Shown here one piece after another: positions 16,446-24,508 of a DNA stretch of 64,000 bases. Source of the stretch: Clostridioides difficile (lineage in GTDB: Bacteria > Bacillota > Clostridia > Peptostreptococcales > Peptostreptococcaceae); assembly GCF_001299635.1 (NCBI RefSeq), contig NZ_JRHN01000047.1, positions 124,001-188,000 on the forward strand, written 5' to 3'. The notes below the pieces were generated by a model. The model was given only the letters and a program-made list of their open reading frames with translations, was not told where the DNA came from and ran no database searches. Position numbers and translations under genes: made by a program. How positions within the stretch are numbered: the first letter of the stretch is position 1; the number at the start of each line of letters is the position of its first letter.

Positions 16446-17222
16446 ATGACTTCAGATAATCATCGCCCGACAGCTAGGATATTAGATATTTTAGAAGCAT
16501 TAGCTGAATCCGAAAACGGATATACTCTTACAGAAATAGCAGATGCTATTAATGCTCCAAAAAGTAGCATCTTTCCTATAGTTCATACACTTAGTGCTAG
16601 AAAATATATTACTATTGACAAGAATACATCCAAATACTCTATAGGGATACGTTCTTACACATTAGGTTCTTCATTCTTTGAAAAAAGAACTATTTTCAAT
16701 TATGTAATTGAAGAAATGACTAATATAGTTAATTCTTGTTCTGAAACTTGCCAGCTTGGTATACTTGACAACAATGAAGTCCTTTATGTTGGTAAAGTAG
16801 ATTCGCCAGAACCAATTAGACTTATTTCTTATGTTGGTAAAAAAATACCTGCTAATTGTACGGGTCTTGGAAAAGCTCTTTTATGTGATTTTGATAAGGA
16901 AACACTAATAAGTTTATATCCAGATGGTTTAAAAGGCTTTACAGAAAAATCAATTACAGACTTTGATGTTTTATATGAGCAACTTCTTGAAGTTAAAAAA
17001 ACACAAATAGCTTCAGAATGTGAAGAATCAATGCAACATCTAAAATGTCTTGCTGTACCAATAAGAAAAAATGGATGTATAAGAGCTGCTGTTAGTGTAA
17101 CACTACCATTATTTAGAGCTAATGAAGAAAAAATAGAACTGATAAAAGAATTACTTTTAAATGCTCAGAAAAATATTCAATCTATGATGGAAGAACGCAA
17201 TGAAGATATTATAATAAATTAA
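16446..17222 (+). CDS. IclR-family transcriptional regulator
   Basis: The 258-residue protein has an N-terminal winged helix (about 8-70: ARILDILEALAESENGYTLT, then IADAINAPKSSIFPIVHTL). The C-terminal IclR effector domain follows (about 85-250, with CQLGILDNNEVLYVGKVDS, PANCTGLGKALL and a late CLAVPIR...IRAAVSVT). IclR proteins commonly regulate sugar-acid and aromatic catabolism. It sits between the divergent kdgT operon and the alcohol dehydrogenase gene, both of which carry the same operator pair, so it is the obvious candidate regulator of both. A GAGGGGGG ribosome-binding site precedes the start. Confidence 0.92.
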   Translation: MTSDNHRPTARILDILEALAESENGYTLTEIADAINAPKSSIFPIVHTLSARKYITIDKNTSKYSIGIRSYTLGSSFFEKRTIFNYVIEEMTNIVNSCSETCQLGILDNNEVLYVGKVDSPEPIRLISYVGKKIPANCTGLGKALLCDFDKETLISLYPDGLKGFTEKSITDFDVLYEQLLEVKKTQIASECEESMQHLKCLAVPIRKNGCIRAAVSVTLPLFRANEEKIELIKELLLNAQKNIQSMMEERNEDIIIN

Positions 17223-17309
17223 GTTAATATTTCACAGATACGATATATTGAAAATTGTAATAATTAAAGATTCTATTTTAAACTGGCATATTTATTTGAT
17301 TTATACAAT

Positions 17310-17350
17310 AAAAAACAAAGCTACTGATTTAACTACAGTAGCTTTGTTTT
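17310..17350 (+). terminator. Terminator of iclR
   Basis: AAAAACAAAGCTACTG pairs with CAGTAGCTTTGTTTTT around a 9-nt loop, followed by a T run. Confidence 0.9.
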
Positions 17351-17374
17351 TTTATGATAGTTTTTATTTTTTTG

Positions 17375-17403
17375 TTGACATGGTAAAAATACTATGTTAA
17401 ATT
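17375..17403 (+). promoter_or_regulatory. Promoter of the iron alcohol dehydrogenase gene
   Basis: TTGACA (17375-17380) and TAAATT (17398-17403) with a 17-bp spacer. The operator pair begins 10 bp downstream. Confidence 0.7.
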
Positions 17404-17412
17404 CTAATCATA

Positions 17413-17445
17413 ATCGTATTTACGAATTAAGTTCCTATATAAGAA
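17413..17445. promoter_or_regulatory. Paired 14-bp palindromes, candidate IclR operators (alcohol dehydrogenase)
   Basis: ATCGTATTTACGAA (17413-17426) and TTCCTATATAAGAA (17432-17445) fit TTCNTAWWTANGAA with one and zero mismatches, with starts 19 bp apart, as upstream of kdgT. Confidence 0.75.
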
Positions 17446-17560
17446 CTCATATATCTGTATTAATCTAAGGCATAATTATATGATAAACAAGCTAAAGAAA
17501 GATTATTAGATATATATTTCTTATATAAAAATCAATTTAAAATAAAAGGAGATTTTAGTT

Positions 17561-18706
17561 ATGAGCATTTATTATGTACCACCAATAAATTTACTTGGAA
17601 AAGGATGCCTTAATGAAGCTAAAGATTCAATTAAATCACTGGGAACTAAAAAAGCATTTGTTGTTAGTGATAAATTTCTAGTTTCAAACGGTACTGTAAA
17701 AAAAGTAACAGATATTCTATCTCAGATAGGTGTAGATTTTGTTGTTTATGATGAAGTTAAACAAAATCCAACTGTAACTAATGTAAATAAAGGGCTTGAA
17801 ATATTAAAGTCAGAAAATTGTGATTTTGTTATCACTATAGGAGGAGGTTCTCCACAAGACTGTGGTAAGGCTATTTCTATATTAGCTACTAATGGAGGAG
17901 ATATTAGGGATTATGAAGGTGTCAACAAAACTTCTAAAAAATGTCTTCCTATTGTAGCCATAACTACTACTGCTGGTACTTCTGCTGAAGTTACAATAAA
18001 CTATGTTATAACTGATGAAGACAGACATGTAAAAATGATAATGGTTGATACCAATTCATTAGCTACAATGACAGTAAATGACCCAGAATTAATGATTAGT
18101 AAACCATCTAATTTAACTGCAGCAACTGGTATGGATGCTTTAACTCATGCTATAGAAGCTGTAGTGGCTAATGGAGCTTATGATGTTACAGATTCAACAG
18201 CTTTATATTCTATAAAACAGATATTTAAATACCTTCCAAGAGCTGTTAAAAATGGTAATGACATAGAAGCTAGAGAACAAATGTGTTACGCTTGTTTCTT
18301 AAATGGAATTGCATTTAGTAATGCAGGACTTGGTAATGTACATGCCATGGCCCATCAATTAGGAGGTTTATATGATTTACCTCATGGAGTATGTAATGCC
18401 ATGCTACTTCCAATAGTTGAAGAAGAAAATGCTAAATCTGCTCCTTCTAAATTCCGTCCAATCGCTGAGATTATTGGAATGGATGTACATAATAAGTCAG
18501 ATAAAGAGTGTGTTGACTTTGTAATAAATAAAATAAAAGCTCTTTCTGAAGAAGTAGGAATCCCAAAATCTTTAAAAGATGTAGGTGTTGATAATCCTAA
18601 TTTTGAGTTACTTGCAGAAAACTCTATGAAAGATGCATGTGCTGGAGCTAATCCTGTTTTCTTTGACAAGGATAAACTTATAGAATTATTTATGAAAATA
18701 TCTTAA
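17561..18706 (+). CDS. Iron-containing alcohol dehydrogenase
   Basis: A 381-residue group III (Fe-ADH) dehydrogenase. The NAD(P)-binding loop GGGSPQDCGKA lies near residue 100. Metal ligands are in GMDALTHAIEA (Asp, His), the NVHAMAHQLGG helix and DLPHGVCNA. The family reduces aldehydes such as lactaldehyde, glycolaldehyde or 3-hydroxypropionaldehyde. Shared operators with the kdgT operon suggest that it reduces the aldehyde released by the DapA-like aldolase, recycling NADH; this is inferred. AAAGGAG precedes the ATG, and a terminator follows at 18747-18792. Confidence 0.92.
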   Translation: MSIYYVPPINLLGKGCLNEAKDSIKSLGTKKAFVVSDKFLVSNGTVKKVTDILSQIGVDFVVYDEVKQNPTVTNVNKGLEILKSENCDFVITIGGGSPQDCGKAISILATNGGDIRDYEGVNKTSKKCLPIVAITTTAGTSAEVTINYVITDEDRHVKMIMVDTNSLATMTVNDPELMISKPSNLTAATGMDALTHAIEAVVANGAYDVTDSTALYSIKQIFKYLPRAVKNGNDIEAREQMCYACFLNGIAFSNAGLGNVHAMAHQLGGLYDLPHGVCNAMLLPIVEEENAKSAPSKFRPIAEIIGMDVHNKSDKECVDFVINKIKALSEEVGIPKSLKDVGVDNPNFELLAENSMKDACAGANPVFFDKDKLIELFMKIS

Positions 18707-18746
18707 TTATAACAACCTACCCCATAAATTAATTATATATACTTAT

Positions 18747-18792
18747 AAGGGAGTGCCTCAAAATACAATTATTTTATTATTGGCACTCTCTT
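18747..18792 (+). terminator. Terminator of the alcohol dehydrogenase gene
   Basis: AAGGGAGTGCC pairs with GGCACTCTCTT (one G-U), and inner A/T pairing extends the stem. Confidence 0.75.
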
Positions 18793-18886
18793 ACTACATC
18801 TTTCAAATCGTAATTCTTATAAAATACTAACATATACTATTATTAATTAAGAATCTTAGCTCTTAATTAACAAATCAAATATTTTA

Positions 18887-19738
18887 TTAATGAATTATGA
18901 CTGTTGTTGTATCTGGTATATTATCGTATATCCATTTTGCATTTTCTGTATTCAATCTTATACAACCATGACTAAGAGCTTCACCAAGTCTACCATCTAT
19001 TATATAGCTACCTGTCGAATCGTATAATACCGAATGATAATAATATCCACCTTTAATTCTAGTAGCGTACTTAACCGAATATTCATCTGTCCCAAAAGAA
19101 GGTTTTCTTCCACTTATATAAAATGTCCCTGTTATAGTTGGAGTTTCAGGTTTCCCTATAGTACATTGCCACTTATAAAGTTGACCCCAACTTCCATTAT
19201 CTTTCTTAAAAATATAAGTATATTTATTTCTAAGGTCTGTCACAATTAGATAATCACTCGTGCTTTTAATATTATTTTCGTTAACAAATTTAGTCATATC
19301 AGTATAAAAATACTTATAATCTAACTCATTAGGTTTATTTCCATCAGTTGATAAGAAATAATTAAAAACATATCCTATTTTGTCATCATATACAACTTTA
19401 CTCCAATCCCCATCTATTTCTAAAACTTCGACCCTAGATTTTTCGGGAATTACTGTAATTATATTTGAAGTCGTAGATTTGTCTTCTCTTAAATTTAAGT
19501 TACTCCAAGTATATTCGCTTACTGATACTAAGTCCTTATATACATACCCTTCTTGAGAATTATACATTACTTTAATCCATTCATCTTCTTCATCTAATAC
19601 CTCCATTTTTGCTCCTTGAGGTATTACAGTTATAATACTTGAATTTGTAGATTTGCCAGACCTCAAATTTACATTTACTAAAGCATATTTATATATAGGT
19701 GTTCTATATTTTTTAATATTTATTTTAGTTAACTTCAC
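18887..19738 (-). CDS. ldtCd3: L,D-transpeptidase (YkuD) with two SH3b domains
   Basis: This enzyme makes 3-3 peptidoglycan cross-links. Two SH3b repeats come first (YALVNVNLRSGKSTNSS... and YTWSNLNLREDKSTTSN..., about residues 15-130), then a YkuD domain with YYYHSVLYD and the catalytic motif SHGCIRLNTENA. The GTG at 19738 lies 9 nt after AGAGG; an ATG at 19747 directly abuts that site and is a poorer start. From memory C. difficile LdtCd3 (CD3007) lies next to an alcohol dehydrogenase, as here. No signal peptide is visible from either start, and the in-frame upstream codons back to a stop at 19802-19804 contain no start, which is odd for a wall enzyme. It is downstream of and parallel to the DUF434 gene. 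Confidence 0.88.
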   Translation of the reverse strand: MKLTKINIKKYRTPIYKYALVNVNLRSGKSTNSSIITVIPQGAKMEVLDEEDEWIKVMYNSQEGYVYKDLVSVSEYTWSNLNLREDKSTTSNIITVIPEKSRVEVLEIDGDWSKVVYDDKIGYVFNYFLSTDGNKPNELDYKYFYTDMTKFVNENNIKSTSDYLIVTDLRNKYTYIFKKDNGSWGQLYKWQCTIGKPETPTITGTFYISGRKPSFGTDEYSVKYATRIKGGYYYHSVLYDSTGSYIIDGRLGEALSHGCIRLNTENAKWIYDNIPDTTTVIIH

Positions 19739-19874
19739 ACATACCATCCTCTCATATGTCTTTTTACAACATTTTATGAAATTCGATATGTATTCGTTCT
19801 CCTATTTTCAAACTTTACTTGTATTACTGATAATATTGCTATATACAGACTGGTTTTTTCTCACTTATATTTAT

Positions 19875-20588
19875 CTATTTATTTAAATTCACAATATTAC
19901 AATCCTTAATATATTCTTCAATTATACCTCTAGCAATATTAAAATAGCTTATGCATTTATCAACTATAACTGCATCACTACTAACTACTCTATCTAATTT
20001 TTCTAATACAACATCTGCATTTTTTACTAACTCTACCTCAGTTTCAATTCCCCATATTTTAGCATACTCCAGTATCTTATACTTTAAATTTCCTGAATTA
20101 GAAACTGGAGAATCTAGATAAAATCTAATTTTTTTTGCATTGTATTTATTTAAAAATTCTCCTATCAGCTTTAGGGCTTCTTCTGTTTTATCTATAATCT
20201 TATATGTCCCCCTAAGCCCTGCTAAGTCTCTCATATTACCATCACTACCTATTACTAAAGTTCCACCAGATAATGCCACTTCTATAGCTATTATTAAATT
20301 AAAACCATCTATATTTATAAGTCCTTCTTTGATTTTATCTAGAGAAAGTTTTTTTGACTGTCTTATTATATTTTTTTCTTCAGTGCATACTGCCCTTTTT
20401 AGTGCATCTCTTTGTCTTATGGAAAACTGATACCTATCTCCAACAAAAGTAACAACTGGGTCTATTTTATAATCTCTATTTATTAACCATTCTATTTCTT
20501 CCTTAGCCTTTATAAGCCTTACTAATTCACTACTTGAAAACCATCTCTTATCATTCTCATCAAACCCTCTTTTAGATACTTTATTCAT
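19875..20588 (-). CDS. DUF434/DUF5616 family protein
   Basis: The 237-residue protein begins with a DUF434-like segment (WFSSSELVRLIKAKEEIEWLINRDYK, VGDRYQFSIRQRDALKRAV). It continues with a DUF5616-like part (NIDGFNLIIAIEVALSGGTLVIGSDGNMRDLAG, then KIRFYLDSPVSNSG). The second half looks like a PIN/Toprim-type fold with conserved acidic residues, so a nuclease-like activity is possible. The function has not been established to my knowledge. The start follows GGGAGGTGAAATCAT. It ends 137 bp before the L,D-transpeptidase start and may share a transcript with it. Confidence 0.75.
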   Translation of the reverse strand: MNKVSKRGFDENDKRWFSSSELVRLIKAKEEIEWLINRDYKIDPVVTFVGDRYQFSIRQRDALKRAVCTEEKNIIRQSKKLSLDKIKEGLINIDGFNLIIAIEVALSGGTLVIGSDGNMRDLAGLRGTYKIIDKTEEALKLIGEFLNKYNAKKIRFYLDSPVSNSGNLKYKILEYAKIWGIETEVELVKNADVVLEKLDRVVSSDAVIVDKCISYFNIARGIIEEYIKDCNIVNLNK

Positions 20589-20774
20589 ATGATTTCACCT
20601 CCCTATTTTAAACATTGCTCTAATATCTTAAGTATGATAAACTTACTCTTTTAAAATATTTTTGATACTATTATATTATCCATTTAAGTTATCCAATACT
20701 TAAATTATATCGTTTAATTCCAGTTTATAATACAAAATAATAATTTCTATAGTACATTTATAACTTTACAATAC

Positions 20775-20814
20775 AAAAAGGATACTATTAGTAATTTATT
20801 ATAGTATCCTTTTT
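20775..20814 (-). terminator. Terminator of the RclA/Har-like reductase gene
   Basis: AAAAAGGATACTAT and ATAGTATCCTTTTT form a perfect 14-bp stem with a 12-nt loop, with T runs on either strand. Confidence 0.9.
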
Positions 20815-20866
20815 ATAAAATCTATTTATAATGATAATTTTAGGCTTTATATATTTAAATTTATGA

Positions 20867-22255
20867 TTATACTTCTTTTATCATATTAGGAGATAGAACA
20901 TCATTAAGAGCTTCTGTCATAGTTGGATGTGCATAAACACGGTCTCTTAAATATGTGTACTCTACTTCTAAATCTATAGCTAATTGAATTAAGTGGATAA
21001 TCTCACTTGAATCTTCACATATCATAGTAGCTCCAAGTATCTTATTTGATTTTTTATCAATCACAATCTTTATAAAACCATCTGTCTTACCGATTTGCTT
21101 AGCTCTTGGAATCGCTTCGACTGGCATCTTTGCTACTAATACTTCATATCCTTTTTCCTTAGCTTGTTTAACATTAAGACCAACTCTTGAAAATGCTGGA
21201 CTTATAAATATAGAATTTGGTATATTTTTTCTATCACTATTGCTTCTAGTCTTATCTCCAAATAATTGATTAATAATTATACGATAGTCATCTAGTGAAA
21301 TATAAGTAAATTGTGGACCTCCATTTATATCTCCTATAGCCCATATATGCTCTTTGTTAGTCTTAAGAGTATCTGATACTTTAATAAATCCCCTTTCATT
21401 TAATTCTATACCTGCATTTTCTAGTCCTAACCCCTCAGTATTTGCCTTTCTTCCTGTGGCTACAAGTATCATATCGCTTGTTAATTCCTGTAATTTACCT
21501 TCTATTTCATACTCTACTATAGCTAAGTTAGAAACTTCTTTAATTTCTTTTATCTTTGTATTATTTATAATTTTTACATTTCTCTTTTCAAGTAGTTTTA
21601 TTATTTCTTCTGAATCCTCAGTATCTTCATTTGGTAAAATACCATTATTAGAATTTAATATTGTAACTTCTGCTCCAAATGAACTGTAAATACCTGCAAA
21701 CTCTAGACCTATAAAGCCAGCTCCTATGATTGTCATTTTTTTAGGTAGAGTCCTTAGATTCATAAGAGACTCACTATCATATACTACATTTTTATTTTCC
21801 ACACCTTTAATATTAGGTATAAATGGTCTTGAACCAGTATTAACAAATATCTTGTCTGCCACTAACTCATAAACTTCATTTTCAGTTTTAACTTGAACTG
21901 TATTTTCATCAATAAAAGTTCCCATTCCTGTGAATATAGTTACATTATCATTTGAATTTAATTTATTATAGTTAACTTCTCTAAGTTTTGTAATTAAAGT
22001 TTCTTTTTTATCTATAGCTTTCTCATATTCAGCTTGAGCTTCTTCCCAAGAACTTATATATTTCGCTTTTACACTGTTTGCCGAGTTCTCTAAACTTTTA
22101 GTTGGTATACATGCCACATTTATACATGTTCCACCATACATCTTATTTGATTTTTCTATTAAAGCTACTTTTAAGCCTTTATTTGCTAAATCTCCTGCTA
22201 ATGTTTTTCCACCTTTTCCAAATCCCATTATTATTGCATCAAATGTTTTTTTCAT
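20867..22255 (-). CDS. RclA/Har-family flavin disulfide reductase (hypothiocyanous acid reductase-like)
   Basis: A 462-residue FAD-dependent class I disulfide reductase. The N-terminus IIMGFGKGGKTLAGDLANKG closely follows the RclA/Har pattern, and the redox pair is C44/C49 in GGTCINVACIPTK. NAD(P)H binding is at IIGAGFIGLEFAGIYSSFG, the second FAD motif at IWAIGDING, and the dimer-interface region at YAHPTMTEAL. RclA and Har reduce HOSCN and protect bacteria from host peroxidase products; the specific substrate here is inferred from family resemblance. The gene has its own promoter with the shared palindrome at 22324-22341. Upstream lies a CcdA-TlpA fusion and an HxlR regulator, so the neighbourhood concerns thiol redox stress. 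Confidence 0.85.
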   Translation of the reverse strand: MKKTFDAIIMGFGKGGKTLAGDLANKGLKVALIEKSNKMYGGTCINVACIPTKSLENSANSVKAKYISSWEEAQAEYEKAIDKKETLITKLREVNYNKLNSNDNVTIFTGMGTFIDENTVQVKTENEVYELVADKIFVNTGSRPFIPNIKGVENKNVVYDSESLMNLRTLPKKMTIIGAGFIGLEFAGIYSSFGAEVTILNSNNGILPNEDTEDSEEIIKLLEKRNVKIINNTKIKEIKEVSNLAIVEYEIEGKLQELTSDMILVATGRKANTEGLGLENAGIELNERGFIKVSDTLKTNKEHIWAIGDINGGPQFTYISLDDYRIIINQLFGDKTRSNSDRKNIPNSIFISPAFSRVGLNVKQAKEKGYEVLVAKMPVEAIPRAKQIGKTDGFIKIVIDKKSNKILGATMICEDSSEIIHLIQLAIDLEVEYTYLRDRVYAHPTMTEALNDVLSPNMIKEV

Positions 22256-22294
22256 ATAATTTTCAACCCCTTCTTGTATTATTTATACTTTTAC

Positions 22295-22341
22295 TATAAC
22301 AAGATTATCTAGGTAGTACAATTAGGCACTTTTTTGTAACC
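22295..22341 (-). promoter_or_regulatory. Composite promoter/operator of the Har-like gene (HxlR-type site)
   Basis: On the minus strand GGTTAC-AAAAAA-GTGCCT (22324-22341) is followed by AA, then the -35 TTGTAC, a 17-bp spacer and the -10 TATAGT. The same composite is found upstream of hxlR (24180-24228) and trxA (43673-43721). A palindrome ending 2 bp before the -35 is an activator-like position. Confidence 0.75.
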
Positions 22342-22379
22342 TTAAATTGATTTGAATCCTTATATTTAAACATTTTAAT

Positions 22380-23657
22380 CTATTTATTTCTTTGATTCTC
22401 AATAAAAGATGCCATAGTCTCTTTATCCATAGCTCCTGGAATATACTGAGTTACATATCCTTCTTTATCAATTATAAACGTAGTTGGAAAAGCATTAATT
22501 CCATATTGATACGCTAATGCTCCATCTTCATCAAGTGCAACAGGGAAAGTATACCCTTCTTCTTTTAAGAAGTTAATCACATGTTCTCTTGAACCTTCTC
22601 TACCCAAATTAGGTGAAGCTACACCTAAAATTACTACATCTTCATTATTTTTCTTATAGTCTTTGTATAGTTGTTCTATGTGAGGCATTTCTTCTTTACA
22701 TGGAGGACACCATGTAGCCCAGAAATTCAAAAACACAACTTTACCTTCATAATCACTTAATTTATGTGTCTTACCATATTGGTCTGTTAGAGTAAAATCA
22801 ATAGACTTTATTCTCTCTTCATCTTTAGCTCCTGATTCATTATTTCCATCATTAGAGTCTTTTTGACCACCAGTATCACTAGAGCTATCTTCTTTATTAT
22901 TAGAATTTGCTTGTTTATTATCTTCCTGATTACTTTCAATTTTACTATTTTGTGGGATATTAAAATGTTTGCTTATACTCCCAAATCCATTTACCATCAT
23001 TAATATTCCTGATACTATAAGTATAAGCCCACCTATTTTTTTAATAATTTCCATGTTGGATTTTATCTTGTCTATAGTTTTAAAAAGTTTACTATAAAAC
23101 ATAGATGTAATTATGAATGGCAAAATAAATCCAATAGTATATACTGCTATTAAAAGATTTGCACTAAGGTGATTGGTTGAACTTGAAACCATTACTAATA
23201 CAGATGCTAGTATCGGTCCAATACAAGGTGTCCACCCAAAACTAAACGTAAAACCTAATATAAAAGCTGTTATTGCTTTCATTTCTTTAAACTTTACATT
23301 AAATCTTTTTTCTCTATTCAATATTGAAGATTTAATTATTCCCATGTAAAATAAGCCCATGATAATAATTATAATCCCACCAATGGACATTATTAAATCT
23401 TTATTCTCACTAAAGAACATACTCAAAACTCTTACTGATGAACCTAATATAAAAAATGTTGTCGAGATTCCAAGAGCAAAGAATATAGTATTTTTAAATA
23501 GAGAACTTCTTATAAAATTTGTCTTTCCTTCTTTTAAACTCTCTACACTACTATTTGATAATATACTCAAATAAATAGGCAAAATTGGCAATATACATGG
23601 TGAAAAGAACGACACCATACCTTCTATAAATACTAAAAATAAATTTACATTTTGCAA
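22380..23657 (-). CDS. CcdA-TlpA fusion: membrane thiol-electron transporter with extracellular thioredoxin domain
   Basis: Residues 1 to about 235 are a CcdA/DsbD-type membrane domain, with conserved cysteines in SFFSPCILPILP and FGWTPCIGPIL. A charged, Asn/Ser-rich linker (about 240-285) leads to a TlpA/ResA-like thioredoxin domain with WATWCPPCKEEMP, followed by GINAFPTTFIID. CcdA passes electrons from cytoplasmic thioredoxin across the membrane to the outside thioredoxin domain. The fusion puts donor channel and acceptor in one chain. The start is TTG at 23657, 9 nt after AGGAGG. The gene follows hxlR by 46 bp and probably shares its transcript. Confidence 0.9.
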   Translation of the reverse strand: MQNVNLFLVFIEGMVSFFSPCILPILPIYLSILSNSSVESLKEGKTNFIRSSLFKNTIFFALGISTTFFILGSSVRVLSMFFSENKDLIMSIGGIIIIIMGLFYMGIIKSSILNREKRFNVKFKEMKAITAFILGFTFSFGWTPCIGPILASVLVMVSSSTNHLSANLLIAVYTIGFILPFIITSMFYSKLFKTIDKIKSNMEIIKKIGGLILIVSGILMMVNGFGSISKHFNIPQNSKIESNQEDNKQANSNNKEDSSSDTGGQKDSNDGNNESGAKDEERIKSIDFTLTDQYGKTHKLSDYEGKVVFLNFWATWCPPCKEEMPHIEQLYKDYKKNNEDVVILGVASPNLGREGSREHVINFLKEEGYTFPVALDEDGALAYQYGINAFPTTFIIDKEGYVTQYIPGAMDKETMASFIENQRNK

Positions 23658-23703
23658 GCTAAAATTCCTCCTTATTTTATTTCCAATATTAAAATTTTAA
23701 GAT

Positions 23704-24036
23704 TTATTTATCACAGTTTAAGTTTTTATTACTCCACATTATCATTTTTTCCATAACAGGAAGTAATAGTAATCCTGACTCACTTAAAAAATAGGTTGAC
23801 TCTACAATATTATTAACCAACCTTTTTTTCTTAACTATAATCTCTTGTTCAATTAAAAAATCTAATTGTTGAGTTAGCATTTTCTTACTACACTCTGGTA
23901 TAGCTCTTTGTAACTCTCCAAATCTTTTTTTATCTTTTTGTATTTCCCATATTATTATAGCTACCCATTTTTTACCTAATATACTAGATAAAGCCTCTAC
24001 TGGACAATCATATATCATGTCATCTATATTGTACAT
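23704..24036 (-). CDS. HxlR/DUF24-family regulator, probable thiol-stress sensor
   Basis: The 110-residue protein is a complete HxlR (DUF24) winged helix: CPVEALSSILGKKWVAIIIWEI, then RFGELQRAIPECSKKMLTQQL and ESTYFLSESGLLLLPVMEKM. The cysteine at position 11 corresponds to the conserved redox cysteine of YodB and HypR, which sense quinones, diamide or hypochlorite; further cysteines are C49 and C108. Three promoters in the window share a palindrome suited to a dimeric winged helix, one upstream of this gene. It is therefore proposed to be the regulator of its own operon, the Har-like gene and trxA. Confidence 0.88.
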   Translation of the reverse strand: MYNIDDMIYDCPVEALSSILGKKWVAIIIWEIQKDKKRFGELQRAIPECSKKMLTQQLDFLIEQEIIVKKKRLVNNIVESTYFLSESGLLLLPVMEKMIMWSNKNLNCDK

Positions 24037-24179
24037 TTTACTCTCCTCTTTTCTTTAATATTAAATAAATTGTTATAACAGTATGTGTTTATAGGTATTA
24101 TGTATACTTCTAACCTTATTTAATTAAAATTTTTATTGTATATCTCCCTAAAACAAATTATTTTAAGTTTCATGTAATT

Positions 24180-24228
24180 AATATATCAGTTTTATATACA
24201 TATCACAATTGGTCACTTTTTTGTAACT
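24180..24228 (-). promoter_or_regulatory. Composite promoter/operator of hxlR-ccdA/tlpA
   Basis: AGTTAC-AAAAAA-GTGACC (24211-24228, minus strand), AA, -35 TTGTGA, 17 bp, -10 TATATT (24180-24185). Transcription would start near 24172, giving a leader of about 135 nt. Confidence 0.75.
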
Positions 24229-24452
24229 ACATAGAACTTAGCATAAAATCAAATTGAATAATTGTTATTGAAGTATATACCCTAATTCATTTCATTAAAA
24301 TTTTGTCGATTCTAAACTGCATATAAAATTACTCTAATATAATAGTTCTTTGTATAAACAACTTATCCTGTTAAACTATTTTTCTACTTTAACAAACTTT
24401 ATACAAAATACTAGACTTATATATTAATATTTACCCAAATTTATGCAAATTA
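24229..24452. other. Intergenic AT-rich stretch
   Basis: Between the hxlR promoter and the terminator of the mannosidase operon I see no gene or named element. The two operons on the same strand are separated here. Confidence 0.4.
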
Positions 24453-24453
24453 A

Positions 24454-24485
24454 AAAGTCTGACCGATTGCTGTCAGTCAGACTTT
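24454..24485 (-). terminator. Terminator of the mannosidase/PTS operon
   Basis: AAAGTCTGAC and GTCAGACTTT flank a 12-nt loop, 23 bp beyond the mannosidase stop, with an A/T tract following on the minus strand. Confidence 0.8.
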
Positions 24486-24508
24486 AAAATAATAAACTTA
24501 TTTTTCAC

